A DNA stretch of 5,452 bases from an uncultured Bacteroidales bacterium (GCA_937896105.1 CALBKR010000429.1:1-5452); one strand, 5' to 3'. Shown: positions 1-5,452, counted from the first letter of the stretch. Translations and numbers: made by a program. Notes: generated by a model not told the origin, from the letters alone.

Positions 1-1777
1 CCTCTGCCAAAGCTTTGGCAAGTTCAGTTTTACCCACACCGGTGGGGCCAAGGAACATAAATGTACCTATCGGCTTGTTGGGGTTCTGCAAGCCTACGCG
101 GCTGCGTTGTATCGCCTTTGTCAGCTTTGTTATTGCATTGTCCTGTGCTATGACCTTGCTTGTAAGCTCCTCGCGCATCCCTTTGAGCCTTGTCCACTCA
201 TCCTGCTGCATACGTTGCATAGGCACTCCCGAAATCATTGACACAACACCGGCAATATCCTCGTCGGTGACAGTCTGACGGCTGTCGGAGAGGCTCTTTT
301 CCCACTCGGCCTTCATCTGTGCCAATTGGCTCTGCAACGCCTTCTCGCGGTCGCGCAGGTTGGCTGCACTCTCGAAGTCCTGGTTCTTGACAGCAGCATT
401 CTTCTCCTTGTTTACCTCGTCAACAAGTTTCTCCTGCTCCTCAATCTCTTTAGGCACAACGATATTCGTTATGTGCATCCTTGCGCCGGCCTCGTCAAGC
501 GCATCGATGGCCTTGTCGGGGAAACTGCGGTCGGTAATGTAGCGGTCTGTCAATTTGACACACGCGAGCAGCGCATCGTCGGTATATGTGACATTGTGGT
601 GGTTTTCGTAACGCTCCTTGATGTTCTTCAATATCTCGAATGTCTCCTCGCTTGATGTCGGCTCCACAAGCACCTTCTGGAAACGGCGCTCCAGTGCACC
701 GTCCTTCTCTATTGTCTTGCGGTACTCGTCGACTGTCGTTGCACCTATGCACTGTATCTGTCCGCGTGCAAGCGAGGGCTTCAGTATGTTGGCCGCATCC
801 ATTGAACCCGGTGTCGAGCCTGCACCGATGATGGTATGTATCTCATCAATGAAGATTATGATGTTGGGGTTGTTCTCGAGCTCGTTGATTATAGCCTTCA
901 GGCGCTCCTCGAACTGTCCACGGTACTTTGTACCTGCAACTACGGCTGTCATATCCAGCGCTACAATGCGCTTGTCGAACAGCATACGCGATGTCTTTCG
1001 TTCCACAATGCGCTGTGCAAGCCCCTCGACAATTGCCGATTTTCCGACGCCCGGCTCACCTATCAGAATAGGATTATTCTTCTTCCTGCGGCTCAGTATC
1101 TGCGATATGCGCTCAATCTCCTTCTCGCGCCCCACAACAGGGTCGAGCTTGCCTTCGGCAGCAGCCTTTGTCATATCCACACCGAAACTGTCAAGCACAG
1201 GTGTGTCATTCGACGGCTTTGTCTGCTGTTTCTGGTATGTCTGCTGTGTGTTGCCTGAATTGTTTGCCGGCAAAGCATCGTCCTCGTCGTCATCCTGGTC
1301 GGTGAAGCCGAATCCGTTGCTGATGCCGGCGTTGTTTGTATCGGGCATCTTTGATTTGATGATGTCACTGACCTTTGAATATGTGATATTGCTTGCCTCG
1401 AGTATGTCATATGCGACACTGTTGCGTTCGCGCAGGATAGCCAGCAGCAGATGCTCGCTGTCGGTGTGTACCTTTCTCGAGCGTGCCTCGAGTGCAGCAA
1501 AGCGCAGGATTCTTGCAGTGCTAAGGCTCATTTCCACCTCCTCACTGTATGGCGTGTCGAATGTTGTGGCATTTGTCACACGCTCTTCGATACGTTGTTT
1601 TATATCCATTATGTCGATATCCATCCCGCACAGTATCTCCACTGCGCTGCATTTCTCCTTGCGTATCATCCCCAGCAACAGGTGTTCTGGGTTGATGGCT
1701 CTACTGCGGAGACGTGTCGCCTCCTCCTTGCTCAATGACAGTATCTCCGATATTTTCTGCGAAAATTCATTTCTCAT
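1..1777 (-). CDS. clpC: ATP-dependent Clp protease ATP-binding subunit ClpC (partial, C-terminus off left edge)
   Basis: Hsp100/AAA+ unfoldase that feeds substrates to ClpP in the cytoplasm. My reading gives 592 residues from ATG at 1777. Residues 1-145 form the two Clp N-terminal repeats (NPEHLLLG near 29, TDSEHLLLAIL near 105). Residues 146-195 are an acidic, N/Q-rich linker. The D1 AAA domain has Walker A GEPGVGKS (240-247), Walker B IIIFIDE (306-312) and the arginine pair ALERRF (361-366). A short middle coiled coil with a UVR-like stretch lies around 445-490, shorter than the ClpB M-domain, which favours ClpC over ClpB. The D2 Walker A GPTGVGKT is at 577-584 and the sequence leaves the window just after it. 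ClpC proteins of Bacteroidetes are about 840 residues, so roughly 250 are missing. The start is supported by a GGAGGAG site six bases upstream. The linker composition and codon use look Bacteroidales-like; this is inference. Confidence 0.95.
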   Translation of the reverse strand, partial: MRNEFSQKISEILSLSKEEATRLRSRAINPEHLLLGMIRKEKCSAVEILCGMDIDIMDIKQRIEERVTNATTFDTPYSEEVEMSLSTARILRFAALEARSRKVHTDSEHLLLAILRERNSVAYDILEASNITYSKVSDIIKSKMPDTNNAGISNGFGFTDQDDDEDDALPANNSGNTQQTYQKQQTKPSNDTPVLDSFGVDMTKAAAEGKLDPVVGREKEIERISQILSRRKKNNPILIGEPGVGKSAIVEGLAQRIVERKTSRMLFDKRIVALDMTAVVAGTKYRGQFEERLKAIINELENNPNIIIFIDEIHTIIGAGSTPGSMDAANILKPSLARGQIQCIGATTVDEYRKTIEKDGALERRFQKVLVEPTSSEETFEILKNIKERYENHHNVTYTDDALLACVKLTDRYITDRSFPDKAIDALDEAGARMHITNIVVPKEIEEQEKLVDEVNKEKNAAVKNQDFESAANLRDREKALQSQLAQMKAEWEKSLSDSRQTVTDEDIAGVVSMISGVPMQRMQQDEWTRLKGMREELTSKVIAQDNAITKLTKAIQRSRVGLQNPNKPIGTFMFLGPTGVGKTELAKALAE

Positions 1778-1783
1778 TTCTTT

Positions 1784-1790
1784 CTCCTCC
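1784..1790 (-). promoter_or_regulatory. Shine-Dalgarno site of clpC
   Basis: The minus strand reads GGAGGAG six bases before the ATG at 1777, which fixes the clpC start. Many Bacteroidetes genes, including the two RyR genes in this window, have no such site, so clpC is an exception here. Confidence 0.7.
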
Positions 1791-1886
1791 AATTAATCTC
1801 TTGTGAATATTCGTGTCCGGTTGTTTTCCGGTCGCGAAGTTAGCGGTTAAAATCCAACTGCTTTCATCTTTTTACATAAAGTTTCT

Positions 1887-1903
1887 TACAAAAAGCGTGC
1901 CAA
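1887..1903 (-). promoter_or_regulatory. Candidate sigma-54 (-24/-12) promoter upstream of clpC
   Basis: The minus strand reads TTGGCACGCTTTTTGTA. Compared with the sigma-54 consensus YTGGCACGRNNNTTGCW it matches 12 of 14 specified positions with exact spacing. The -24 GG is intact, but the -12 GC is GT. Transcription from it would start near 1875 and give a leader of about 100 bases before clpC. I found no convincing Bacteroides primary promoter (TTTG then TAnnTTTG at the right spacing) in the same region. No enhancer-binding protein gene is in the window, so this remains a motif match only. Confidence 0.35.
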
Positions 1904-1935
1904 AATATTAAAATATCGAAAAAAAGACGCTTTTT
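1890..1935. repeat. 9-bp inverted repeat upstream of clpC
   Basis: AAAAAGCGT at 1890-1898 and ACGCTTTTT at 1927-1935 are exact reverse complements separated by 28 A/T-rich bases. The left arm overlaps the sigma-54-like element. It could be a paired protein-binding site or a weak RNA stem. The arms are partly homopolymeric, so chance is possible. Confidence 0.35.
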
Positions 1936-1990
1936 CCAAACAAATTGTGCAGCAAATGTGTAGTGACAGGTTCGGTATGTCATATATAAG

Positions 1991-2022
1991 ACCGGTGCAC
2001 CCTGAATTCAAGATGCACCGGT
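1991..2022 (-). terminator. Palindromic hairpin, probable terminator of the RyR gene run
   Basis: ACCGGTGCA (1991-1999) and TGCACCGGT (2014-2022) are perfect 9-base arms around a 14-base loop that itself contains the palindrome TGAATTCA. It lies 27 bases past the stop of the last RyR gene. On the minus strand it is followed by CTTATATATG rather than a clean T run, so as an intrinsic terminator it is strong in stem but weak in tail. It separates the RyR genes from clpC. Confidence 0.6.
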
Positions 2023-2049
2023 TTATGAAAATCTCCCATTACGGCAGGT

Positions 2050-2340
2050 TTACTCTTTGGTTATTTTGTAACCCATTTTAATGAGAACCTTGAGTGTCCC
2101 CTTTGCCGTGTTGCGGTCATAGTCCTTCTCCTCTTCCGACAGCTCTTCATACGGAATGAGGCTTGGGTGCTGTTTCAGCCTCTCATTGCGCTCAGGGCCG
2201 AATTTCCACCCTTGCCCGATGCGCGATTTAGCCCAAACCTCGTGCACATTCTTTGCTACGGTCTCAACCAGTTCCTCGATGTCGCTCGGGAGTTCAACGG
2301 CATCGACATCAATAGGTTTGGGTGTATATTCTCTCTTCAT
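2050..2340 (-). CDS. Single RyR-domain protein (96 aa)
   Basis: The whole protein is one RyR-type domain, the fold repeated in eukaryotic ryanodine receptors and found in small bacterial proteins of unknown function. The family pattern is clear: YTPKPID (5-11), NVHEVWA (31-37), GWKFGPERN (44-52), LIPYEELSEEEKDYDR (61-76) and LKVLIKMGY (83-91). There is no signal peptide, membrane segment or obvious catalytic residue, so it is probably a cytoplasmic binding module. I chose ATG at 2340, eight bases after the stop of the preceding gene, because the domain begins there; an in-frame ATG at 2367 would add nine residues encoded inside that gene. No Shine-Dalgarno site is visible. An ungapped hand alignment gives 47 of 91 identities to the RyR domain of the upstream gene, so the two are tandem paralogues. 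Ligand and role are unknown. Confidence 0.88.
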   Translation of the reverse strand: MKREYTPKPIDVDAVELPSDIEELVETVAKNVHEVWAKSRIGQGWKFGPERNERLKQHPSLIPYEELSEEEKDYDRNTAKGTLKVLIKMGYKITKE

Positions 2341-2348
2341 TGTATCGT

Positions 2349-2801
2349 TTATTCGTAAAGGCTCCAATCTATATCAATCTTCTCGCCGCAGGCATCGCAG
2401 AACACCTGGTGCTTGTATATCGGTGTCTTAATGCCGTTTTTCTCGCAATGCGGGCAGTAGAATGTCTGCTTTGCGTTTGCAATGCGCTTCAGCAACAGCC
2501 TGTACAGTTCGGTGTCCTCTCTCTTTACGATGTCGTAGCCGAGTTTCAGCATCAATTTCAGGGTTTGCATAGCCATTTCCCTGTCATACTCCTTCTCTTT
2601 CTCCGACAAATCCTCATACTTTACCATATCCGGTGTCTGCTTCAGTTTGTCGTCTCTCTCGGGGCCGAATGTCCAACCCTCTGCCTGGCGTTTCTGTGCC
2701 CATATCTCGTGGGCATTCTCGGCAATGGCTTCGCGCAGTTCAATCAAATCGTCCGACAGCTTTACATCTGTCAGTTCAATAGGTGTCGGTTTGTAGCTCA
2801 T
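2349..2801 (-). CDS. RyR domain fused to a C-terminal zinc ribbon (150 aa)
   Basis: Residues 3-93 form a RyR domain (YKPTPIE, NAHEIWA at 29-35, GWTFGPERD at 42-50, VKYEDLSEKEKEYDR at 60-74, LKLMLKLGY at 81-89). Residues 94-112 look helical. Residues 113-145 carry CPHC (116-119) and CDAC (135-138), a four-cysteine zinc-ribbon arrangement that could bind nucleic acid, a protein partner or merely stabilise the fold. The protein ends shortly after, in an acidic tail. There is no signal peptide or membrane helix, so it is likely cytoplasmic. The leader before ATG 2801 is a run of A with no Shine-Dalgarno site, as is typical of Bacteroidetes. It lies 23 bases after the frame above it and eight bases before the paralogous RyR gene, so the three are probably co-transcribed. 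The domain calls are firm; the function is unknown. Confidence 0.88.
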   Translation of the reverse strand: MSYKPTPIELTDVKLSDDLIELREAIAENAHEIWAQKRQAEGWTFGPERDDKLKQTPDMVKYEDLSEKEKEYDREMAMQTLKLMLKLGYDIVKREDTELYRLLLKRIANAKQTFYCPHCEKNGIKTPIYKHQVFCDACGEKIDIDWSLYE

Positions 2802-2824
2802 ATCAATTGTTTTTTTTTCTATTT
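2802..2824 (-). promoter_or_regulatory. A-rich translation leader of the RyR-zinc ribbon gene
   Basis: On the minus strand this 23-base gap reads as a nearly pure A tract followed by CAATTGAT and then ATG. It lacks any GGAG core. A-rich leaders without Shine-Dalgarno pairing are characteristic of Bacteroidetes, which helps assign this part of the window. Confidence 0.5.
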
Positions 2825-4123
2825 TTATTTTTGTGAATTCTCCCTCTTTTCGTACGATTTCTCGATTAGCATCAGAATTTCCGGTATGGCGTTGTTGAAT
2901 ATATAATCTACATCCTTTGTACTCTTGTCAAGCATTTCGAATGGCCTTATATCCACATGTGCCTTCTCCCTTCCTTTCTTCAGCACTCCCTTGTAAGCAG
3001 GGTCTTTCTTTACCATATCGCTCTCTTCGCTTGTGCAGGCTCTGAAACCCATCAGCAGTTGCTGTACGTTCCAGCGGTTGTGCTCACATTCGGCCATTGC
3101 ATCCCTGTGCCTGTGGAAATTATCGCAGTTTGTAATATGGTTGATGGCGTAGTTGCTGTTCACAGAACCGATGCTTCTTATCTTCGTCTCGAAACTGTTG
3201 GCCAGGTATTTGTTCGACCAACGGTCAAATATCTTGAGGCTCTTCCACAGGGTTCTAGCCGCTTTCATCGCATTCTTGTCAAAGACATCCTCAATGCCGG
3301 CAATTTTTGCATTAATTGCATCATTGTTGAATTTATCGTCGAATATAAGGTTATAGGTATAGTTGCACAACTGTGAACGGTAGTAATACTCTTTTACAGT
3401 GGTAAAGTCGGCATACTGCATACCGAACGGGCGCAGTTTCTGGTATTTCTTGTGGCTGTTGCCCTCCTCGTCGTAATATAGGTTGTATACAATATCCGAT
3501 GCTTCGCGCTGATATACCCAAATCTGCTGTGCGTTGTCATATACGGCATCGGGCATATAAATGCTTGCTGCAATTGCTTCAATGGTTCTTCCGCACATAT
3601 GACAGCAGAAAACTGTTATAGCGTAAATAAACATAATCATCTGTGAGAACAGAAGAATATGAATAAACCATATACCCAGAAGGTCTGGAGTAAAGCCAAT
3701 GTAGTTCACATTAATAATTAAAGCAATAGCTTTGACTACAAGCATTATTGCAAGCATTGAAACAAGTGGCGGAAGGAGTCTGTTTGTGTAAATAGCTCTT
3801 CTTTTTTTACCAAAGCTTAGAAGTGTGTAGCAGTTTTCTTTTTGATGCAAAAAGAAAAACTGAAGAATTGCTGCAATAAAAGGAAAAACCAGAGTATAGT
3901 AATCAAATTGATTTAAGGAAAAGCAATATGAATAGGGATGTTTGCCGTCAAGAGTTTTCGCAAGCTCACACACTAATTTGTTATTTTCAAAGGACGGTGT
4001 AAGCGTGCCTAATATTATGAGTATGGCAAAAATACCTACAGCTACTACTGTGAAGGCAGAAAGCCCATTAAAAACATCCTTGGATGAATTAAGCTTACTT
4101 GAAAATACGTTTGATTTTTTCAT
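2825..4123 (-). CDS. Chimeric frame: truncated ABC-2 type permease joined to the C-terminal part of a RyR-type protein (432 aa)
   Basis: Residues 1-188 resemble the start of a clostridial ABC-2 permease: hydrophobic segments at about 21-41, 75-93, 117-139 and 148-174, with the loop SFGKKRRAIYTNR before the third. It follows directly on the ABC ATPase gene, overlapping it by 29 bases. Permeases of such operons are usually much longer, so this one is cut short. Residues from about 189 to 432 are soluble and resemble the tail of larger Bacteroidales RyR-type proteins: LWKSLKIFDRWSN then an SFETKIRSIG stretch (about 309-335), the motif AECEHNRWNVQQLLMGFRA (about 362-380), and a late HVDIRPFEMLD. 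Base composition, codon use and leader type change where the two halves meet (3555-3600). I chose ATG at 4123 (MKKSNVFSSK, with GGAGG upstream) over ATG at 4234, which would read through the ATPase gene. The frame is real in the sequence, but I doubt it is a natural single protein. Confidence 0.6.
   Translation of the reverse strand: MKKSNVFSSKLNSSKDVFNGLSAFTVVAVGIFAILIILGTLTPSFENNKLVCELAKTLDGKHPYSYCFSLNQFDYYTLVFPFIAAILQFFFLHQKENCYTLLSFGKKRRAIYTNRLLPPLVSMLAIMLVVKAIALIINVNYIGFTPDLLGIWFIHILLFSQMIMFIYAITVFCCHMCGRTIEAIAASIYMPDAVYDNAQQIWVYQREASDIVYNLYYDEEGNSHKKYQKLRPFGMQYADFTTVKEYYYRSQLCNYTYNLIFDDKFNNDAINAKIAGIEDVFDKNAMKAARTLWKSLKIFDRWSNKYLANSFETKIRSIGSVNSNYAINHITNCDNFHRHRDAMAECEHNRWNVQQLLMGFRACTSEESDMVKKDPAYKGVLKKGREKAHVDIRPFEMLDKSTKDVDYIFNNAIPEILMLIEKSYEKRENSQK
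3555..3600. other. Probable junction between Bacteroidales-like and Clostridia-like DNA
   Basis: To the left, sequence is about half G+C (30/60 in 3421-3480) and encodes RyR-type protein. To the right it is A/T-rich (19/60 in 3601-3660, 18/60 in 3841-3900) and encodes permease helices. The protein changes character after IEAIAASI, where YMPDAVYDN begins. No transposase, integrase, tRNA or duplicated target is visible at the join. It could be an assembly join or a recombination point, and its exact base cannot be fixed by eye. Confidence 0.6.
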
Positions 4124-5000
4124 TATCAGATTGCGCCTCCGTTTCTTCTGAAAAGACTTCTTCAAGAGTAAGAAGGGATGTATCGATGCTTGCAGGGTTA
4201 AGTGAGCTGAGCTTAACCAGTTGATTATCAACATCTCCGCAGATAGTCATGGTTGCAGTTTTATCACTTATTCTGAGATGACGACAGTTGATATCCTTGA
4301 AAGTTTCTTCATTAATAGCCTCAGAGAAGCGAATAACAACTTTTCTGAAGTTTTCACTTATATCGTCAATTGATGTGTTGAGAACTATTTTTGTGCCGTT
4401 CATAATTGCGATGTGATCGCATACTCCGGAAATTTCTGACAGGTCGTGTGAGCTTACAATTACAGATGCTTCACATTCGTTTATGTATTCAAGCAATAGC
4501 TTTCGCACTACTTCTTTTTTGTGTGGGTCAAGGCCATCAAAGGTCTCGTCAATTAAAAGATATTTAGGCTTTGAGGAAAATGCAATTGCAAGCCCTGCCT
4601 GACGTGTCATACCCTTTGAAAAGCTTCTGATAGGCTTTTTAGTATCAAGACCGAATAAATCGCACAACGCATCAAGTGTCTTAAAATCAAAGGTATTAAA
4701 ATATCCTGCATAAAACCTTGCTGCTGATGAGATGGATGCGCCTGCCGGGAACCACATAGTATCTGATACATAAAAGAGGTTTTTTCTTTCTGTATCATTA
4801 TCAAAGGCATCCTTGCCGTCTAAATAAGCAGCTCCAGTATCTGCCTTGAAAATTCCTGCACACACATTAAGAAGAGTTGTTTTACCGCAGCCGTTAAAGC
4901 CTGCAAGACCTAAAACAGAGCAGTCATCAACTGTAAGATTTATATTTTCAATAGCGGTGAAATTACCGTATTTCTTAGTAACGTTTTTTATTTCAATCAC
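4095..5000 (-). CDS. ABC transporter ATP-binding protein, YtrB-like (301 aa)
   Basis: Cytoplasmic ATPase that would power the adjacent ABC-2 permease. Numbered from the GTG at 5000: Walker A GFNGCGKT (34-41), a degenerate signature SFSKGMTRQ (126-134) in place of LSGGQ, Walker B YLLIDE (147-152) with catalytic E152, D-loop GLDP (156-159) and H-loop H185. The usual Q-loop glutamine is not seen; the matching place reads YVSDT (77-81). Residues 200-301 form a C-terminal extension. I chose GTG (protein MIEIKNVTKKYG) because the ABC fold begins there and AAAAGGGTG lies at the proper distance; a frame open from 5039 would add 13 unlikely residues. It overlaps the end of the GntR gene by 8 bases and the permease start by 29, implying coupled translation. 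GntR plus ATPase plus permease matches Bacillus ytr-type operons, known to respond to cell-wall-active compounds; the substrate here is unknown. Confidence 0.9.
   Translation of the reverse strand: MIEIKNVTKKYGNFTAIENINLTVDDCSVLGLAGFNGCGKTTLLNVCAGIFKADTGAAYLDGKDAFDNDTERKNLFYVSDTMWFPAGASISSAARFYAGYFNTFDFKTLDALCDLFGLDTKKPIRSFSKGMTRQAGLAIAFSSKPKYLLIDETFDGLDPHKKEVVRKLLLEYINECEASVIVSSHDLSEISGVCDHIAIMNGTKIVLNTSIDDISENFRKVVIRFSEAINEETFKDINCRHLRISDKTATMTICGDVDNQLVKLSSLNPASIDTSLLTLEEVFSEETEAQSDNEKIKRIFK
4136..4140 (-). promoter_or_regulatory. Ribosome binding site of the permease frame
   Basis: GGAGG on the minus strand lies inside the end of the ATPase gene, 12 bases before ATG 4123. The spacing is long, but it is the best site near the sensible start and argues against the start at 4234. 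Confidence 0.45.
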
Positions 5001-5370
5001 ATTTATCACCCTTTTCGTATATATTGTGAGCAAGCTCAATTACTCTCTCAAGGCTTATGCCTTTTGCCTTTGATGAAGAGAGTATTCTGTTAAGTTCGCT
5101 TTCAGCGTTTCCGAGCACAATTTCATTGGCAACTGCAGTTTTACTTATGAAAACTCCTTTGCCGGGTACGGAATATGTTACTTTTTCCGCTTCCAACTCC
5201 TGAAAAGCACGCTTTACAGTATTAACATTCAAATCAAGATCAGATGCAAGCTGGCGGATTGATGGCAGTTTGTCGTCTGTTTTTAATTCGCCTGTGTTAA
5301 TCATATTCAGTATCTGTTCCTTGATTTGCTCGAAAACAGGTGTTCTGCTTCGGGAATCAATTATAATCAC
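4993..5370 (-). CDS. GntR-family transcriptional regulator, YtrA subfamily (125 aa)
   Basis: DNA-binding repressor of the small YtrA type, which carries only a winged helix and a short helical tail instead of a large ligand domain. Residues 10-76 hold the GntR winged helix: TPVFEQIKEQI (10-20), KLPSIRQLASDLDLNVNTVKRAF (recognition helix around 45-57) and the wing PGKGVFIS (69-76). Residues 80-125 are the helical dimerisation tail (ESELNRILSSS and SLERVIELAHNIYEKG). The length of 125 is usual for this subfamily. Translation starts at GTG 5370, fixed by AGGAGGTG upstream; a nearby ATG at 5375 is out of frame and stops after two codons. It is the first gene of the operon, reads into the ATPase gene with an 8-base overlap, and lies just downstream of a perfect palindrome that is probably its own operator. 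Confidence 0.93.
   Translation of the reverse strand: MIIIDSRSRTPVFEQIKEQILNMINTGELKTDDKLPSIRQLASDLDLNVNTVKRAFQELEAEKVTYSVPGKGVFISKTAVANEIVLGNAESELNRILSSSKAKGISLERVIELAHNIYEKGDKCD
5007..5015 (-). promoter_or_regulatory. Ribosome binding site deciding the GTG start of the ATPase
   Basis: AAAAGGGTG on the minus strand leaves eight bases between AGGG and GTG 5000. It lies within the last codons of the GntR gene, consistent with translational coupling. Confidence 0.55.
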
Positions 5371-5375
5371 TTCAT

Positions 5376-5383
5376 CACCTCCT
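5376..5383 (-). promoter_or_regulatory. Ribosome binding site of the GntR gene
   Basis: AGGAGGTG, a near-ideal Shine-Dalgarno sequence, places AGGAGG seven bases before GTG 5370. Strong sites of this kind are typical of Firmicutes. Confidence 0.8.
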
Positions 5384-5387
5384 GTTG

Positions 5388-5420
5388 TGAAACTGTGATA
5401 TCACACCTATCACAGTTTCA
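5388..5420. promoter_or_regulatory. Palindromic operator, probable GntR binding site
   Basis: Two perfect 13-base arms (5388-5400 and 5408-5420, core GAAACTGTGATA and its complement) flank a 7-base spacer. The site begins at the edge of the -10 box and covers the expected start of transcription, so a bound repressor would block the promoter. YtrA-type regulators commonly bind such palindromes ahead of their own genes. In RNA it could also fold into a 13-bp stem just before the ribosome binding site. A shorter nested palindrome, TGTGATATCACA, lies at 5394-5405. Confidence 0.75.
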
Positions 5421-5448
5421 AAATAACACGAAAAAAGTCTTTTGTCAA
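5420..5448 (-). promoter_or_regulatory. Sigma-A/sigma-70 type promoter of the GntR-ABC operon
   Basis: The minus strand has TTGACA (5443-5448), a 17-base spacer and TATTTT (5420-5425). The -35 is perfect and the spacing ideal. Transcription should start near 5413, inside the palindrome. This is a Firmicutes-style promoter and unlike the Bacteroides -33/-7 type. Confidence 0.8.
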
Positions 5449-5452
5449 CATA

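Noticed and set aside
15..655. Plus-strand frames near the left edge
   Set aside because: They are shadows of the clpC M-domain and D1/D2 region, with low-complexity hydrophobic translations.
618..1796. Long plus-strand open frame of 392 codons
   Set aside because: It lies opposite clpC, is rich in serine, and shows no family motif. The minus strand reads a complete, correctly ordered ClpC sequence here.
1778..2049. Possible small gene, tRNA or small RNA in the gap upstream of clpC
   Set aside because: I saw no cloverleaf, no convincing frame with a start signal, and nothing beyond the promoter-like site, the inverted repeat and the terminal hairpin.
2322..2906. Plus-strand frame of 194 codons rich in Leu, Phe and Cys
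   Set aside because: It runs opposite the two RyR genes, whose proteins match a known domain and zinc ribbon; the hydrophobic look comes from reading charged codons backwards.
3540..3620. Insertion sequence or integrase attachment site at the junction
   Set aside because: No terminal inverted repeats, target duplication, transposase or integrase gene is visible on either side, so a mobile element is not supported.
4121..4234. Extended start of the permease frame at 4234
   Set aside because: The extra 37 residues overlap the ATPase coding region, are not membrane-like, and lack a ribosome site; ATG 4123 follows GGAGG and begins a typical permease N-terminus.
5001..5039. Extended start of the ATPase at 5039
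   Set aside because: It would overlap the GntR gene by 47 bases and adds residues before the conserved IEIKNVTKKYG start; GTG 5000 has a proper ribosome site.
1..5452. CRISPR array, toxin-antitoxin pair or phage module
   Set aside because: No regularly spaced repeats or recognisable genes of those kinds are present.

Overview
The window reads almost entirely on the minus strand and looks like two unlike pieces of DNA joined near 3555-3600. The left part (1 to about 3560) resembles Bacteroidales. It holds the first 592 codons of clpC, which runs off the left edge, then a 272-base upstream region, then a tight run of genes with ryanodine-receptor (RyR) type domains. Two of these have A-rich leaders without a Shine-Dalgarno site, as is usual in Bacteroidetes. 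One sampled 60-base line (3421-3480) is 30/60 G+C.

The right part (about 3600-5452) resembles a Clostridia/Firmicutes ABC exporter operon of the YtrA/YtrB type: a TTGACA-17-TATTTT promoter, a perfect palindromic operator, a 125-residue GntR-family repressor, an ABC ATPase overlapping it by 8 bases, and the first ~188 residues of an ABC-2 type permease overlapping the ATPase by 29 bases. The genes here have Firmicutes-style ribosome binding sites. One sampled line (3841-3900) is only 18/60 G+C.

The two parts meet inside one open frame (2825-4123). The N-terminal half is a truncated four-helix permease, and the C-terminal half is the tail of a larger RyR-type protein that has lost its beginning. 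Both partners are broken at the same point. This suggests either a chimeric metagenomic contig or a recent recombination that happened to stay in frame. I cannot tell these apart from the sequence, and an assembly join is the more economical explanation.

Within the left part the most interesting biology is the RyR cluster: a C-terminal RyR-type fragment, then a RyR domain fused to a four-cysteine zinc ribbon, then a lone 96-residue RyR domain. The last two are tandem paralogues. The cluster ends at a 32-base palindrome that probably terminates it, and clpC follows under its own upstream region, which contains a good match to a sigma-54 promoter. Within the right part, the repressor probably silences its own operon until a ligand is sensed, after which the ATPase and permease would act on an unknown substrate or envelope stress.
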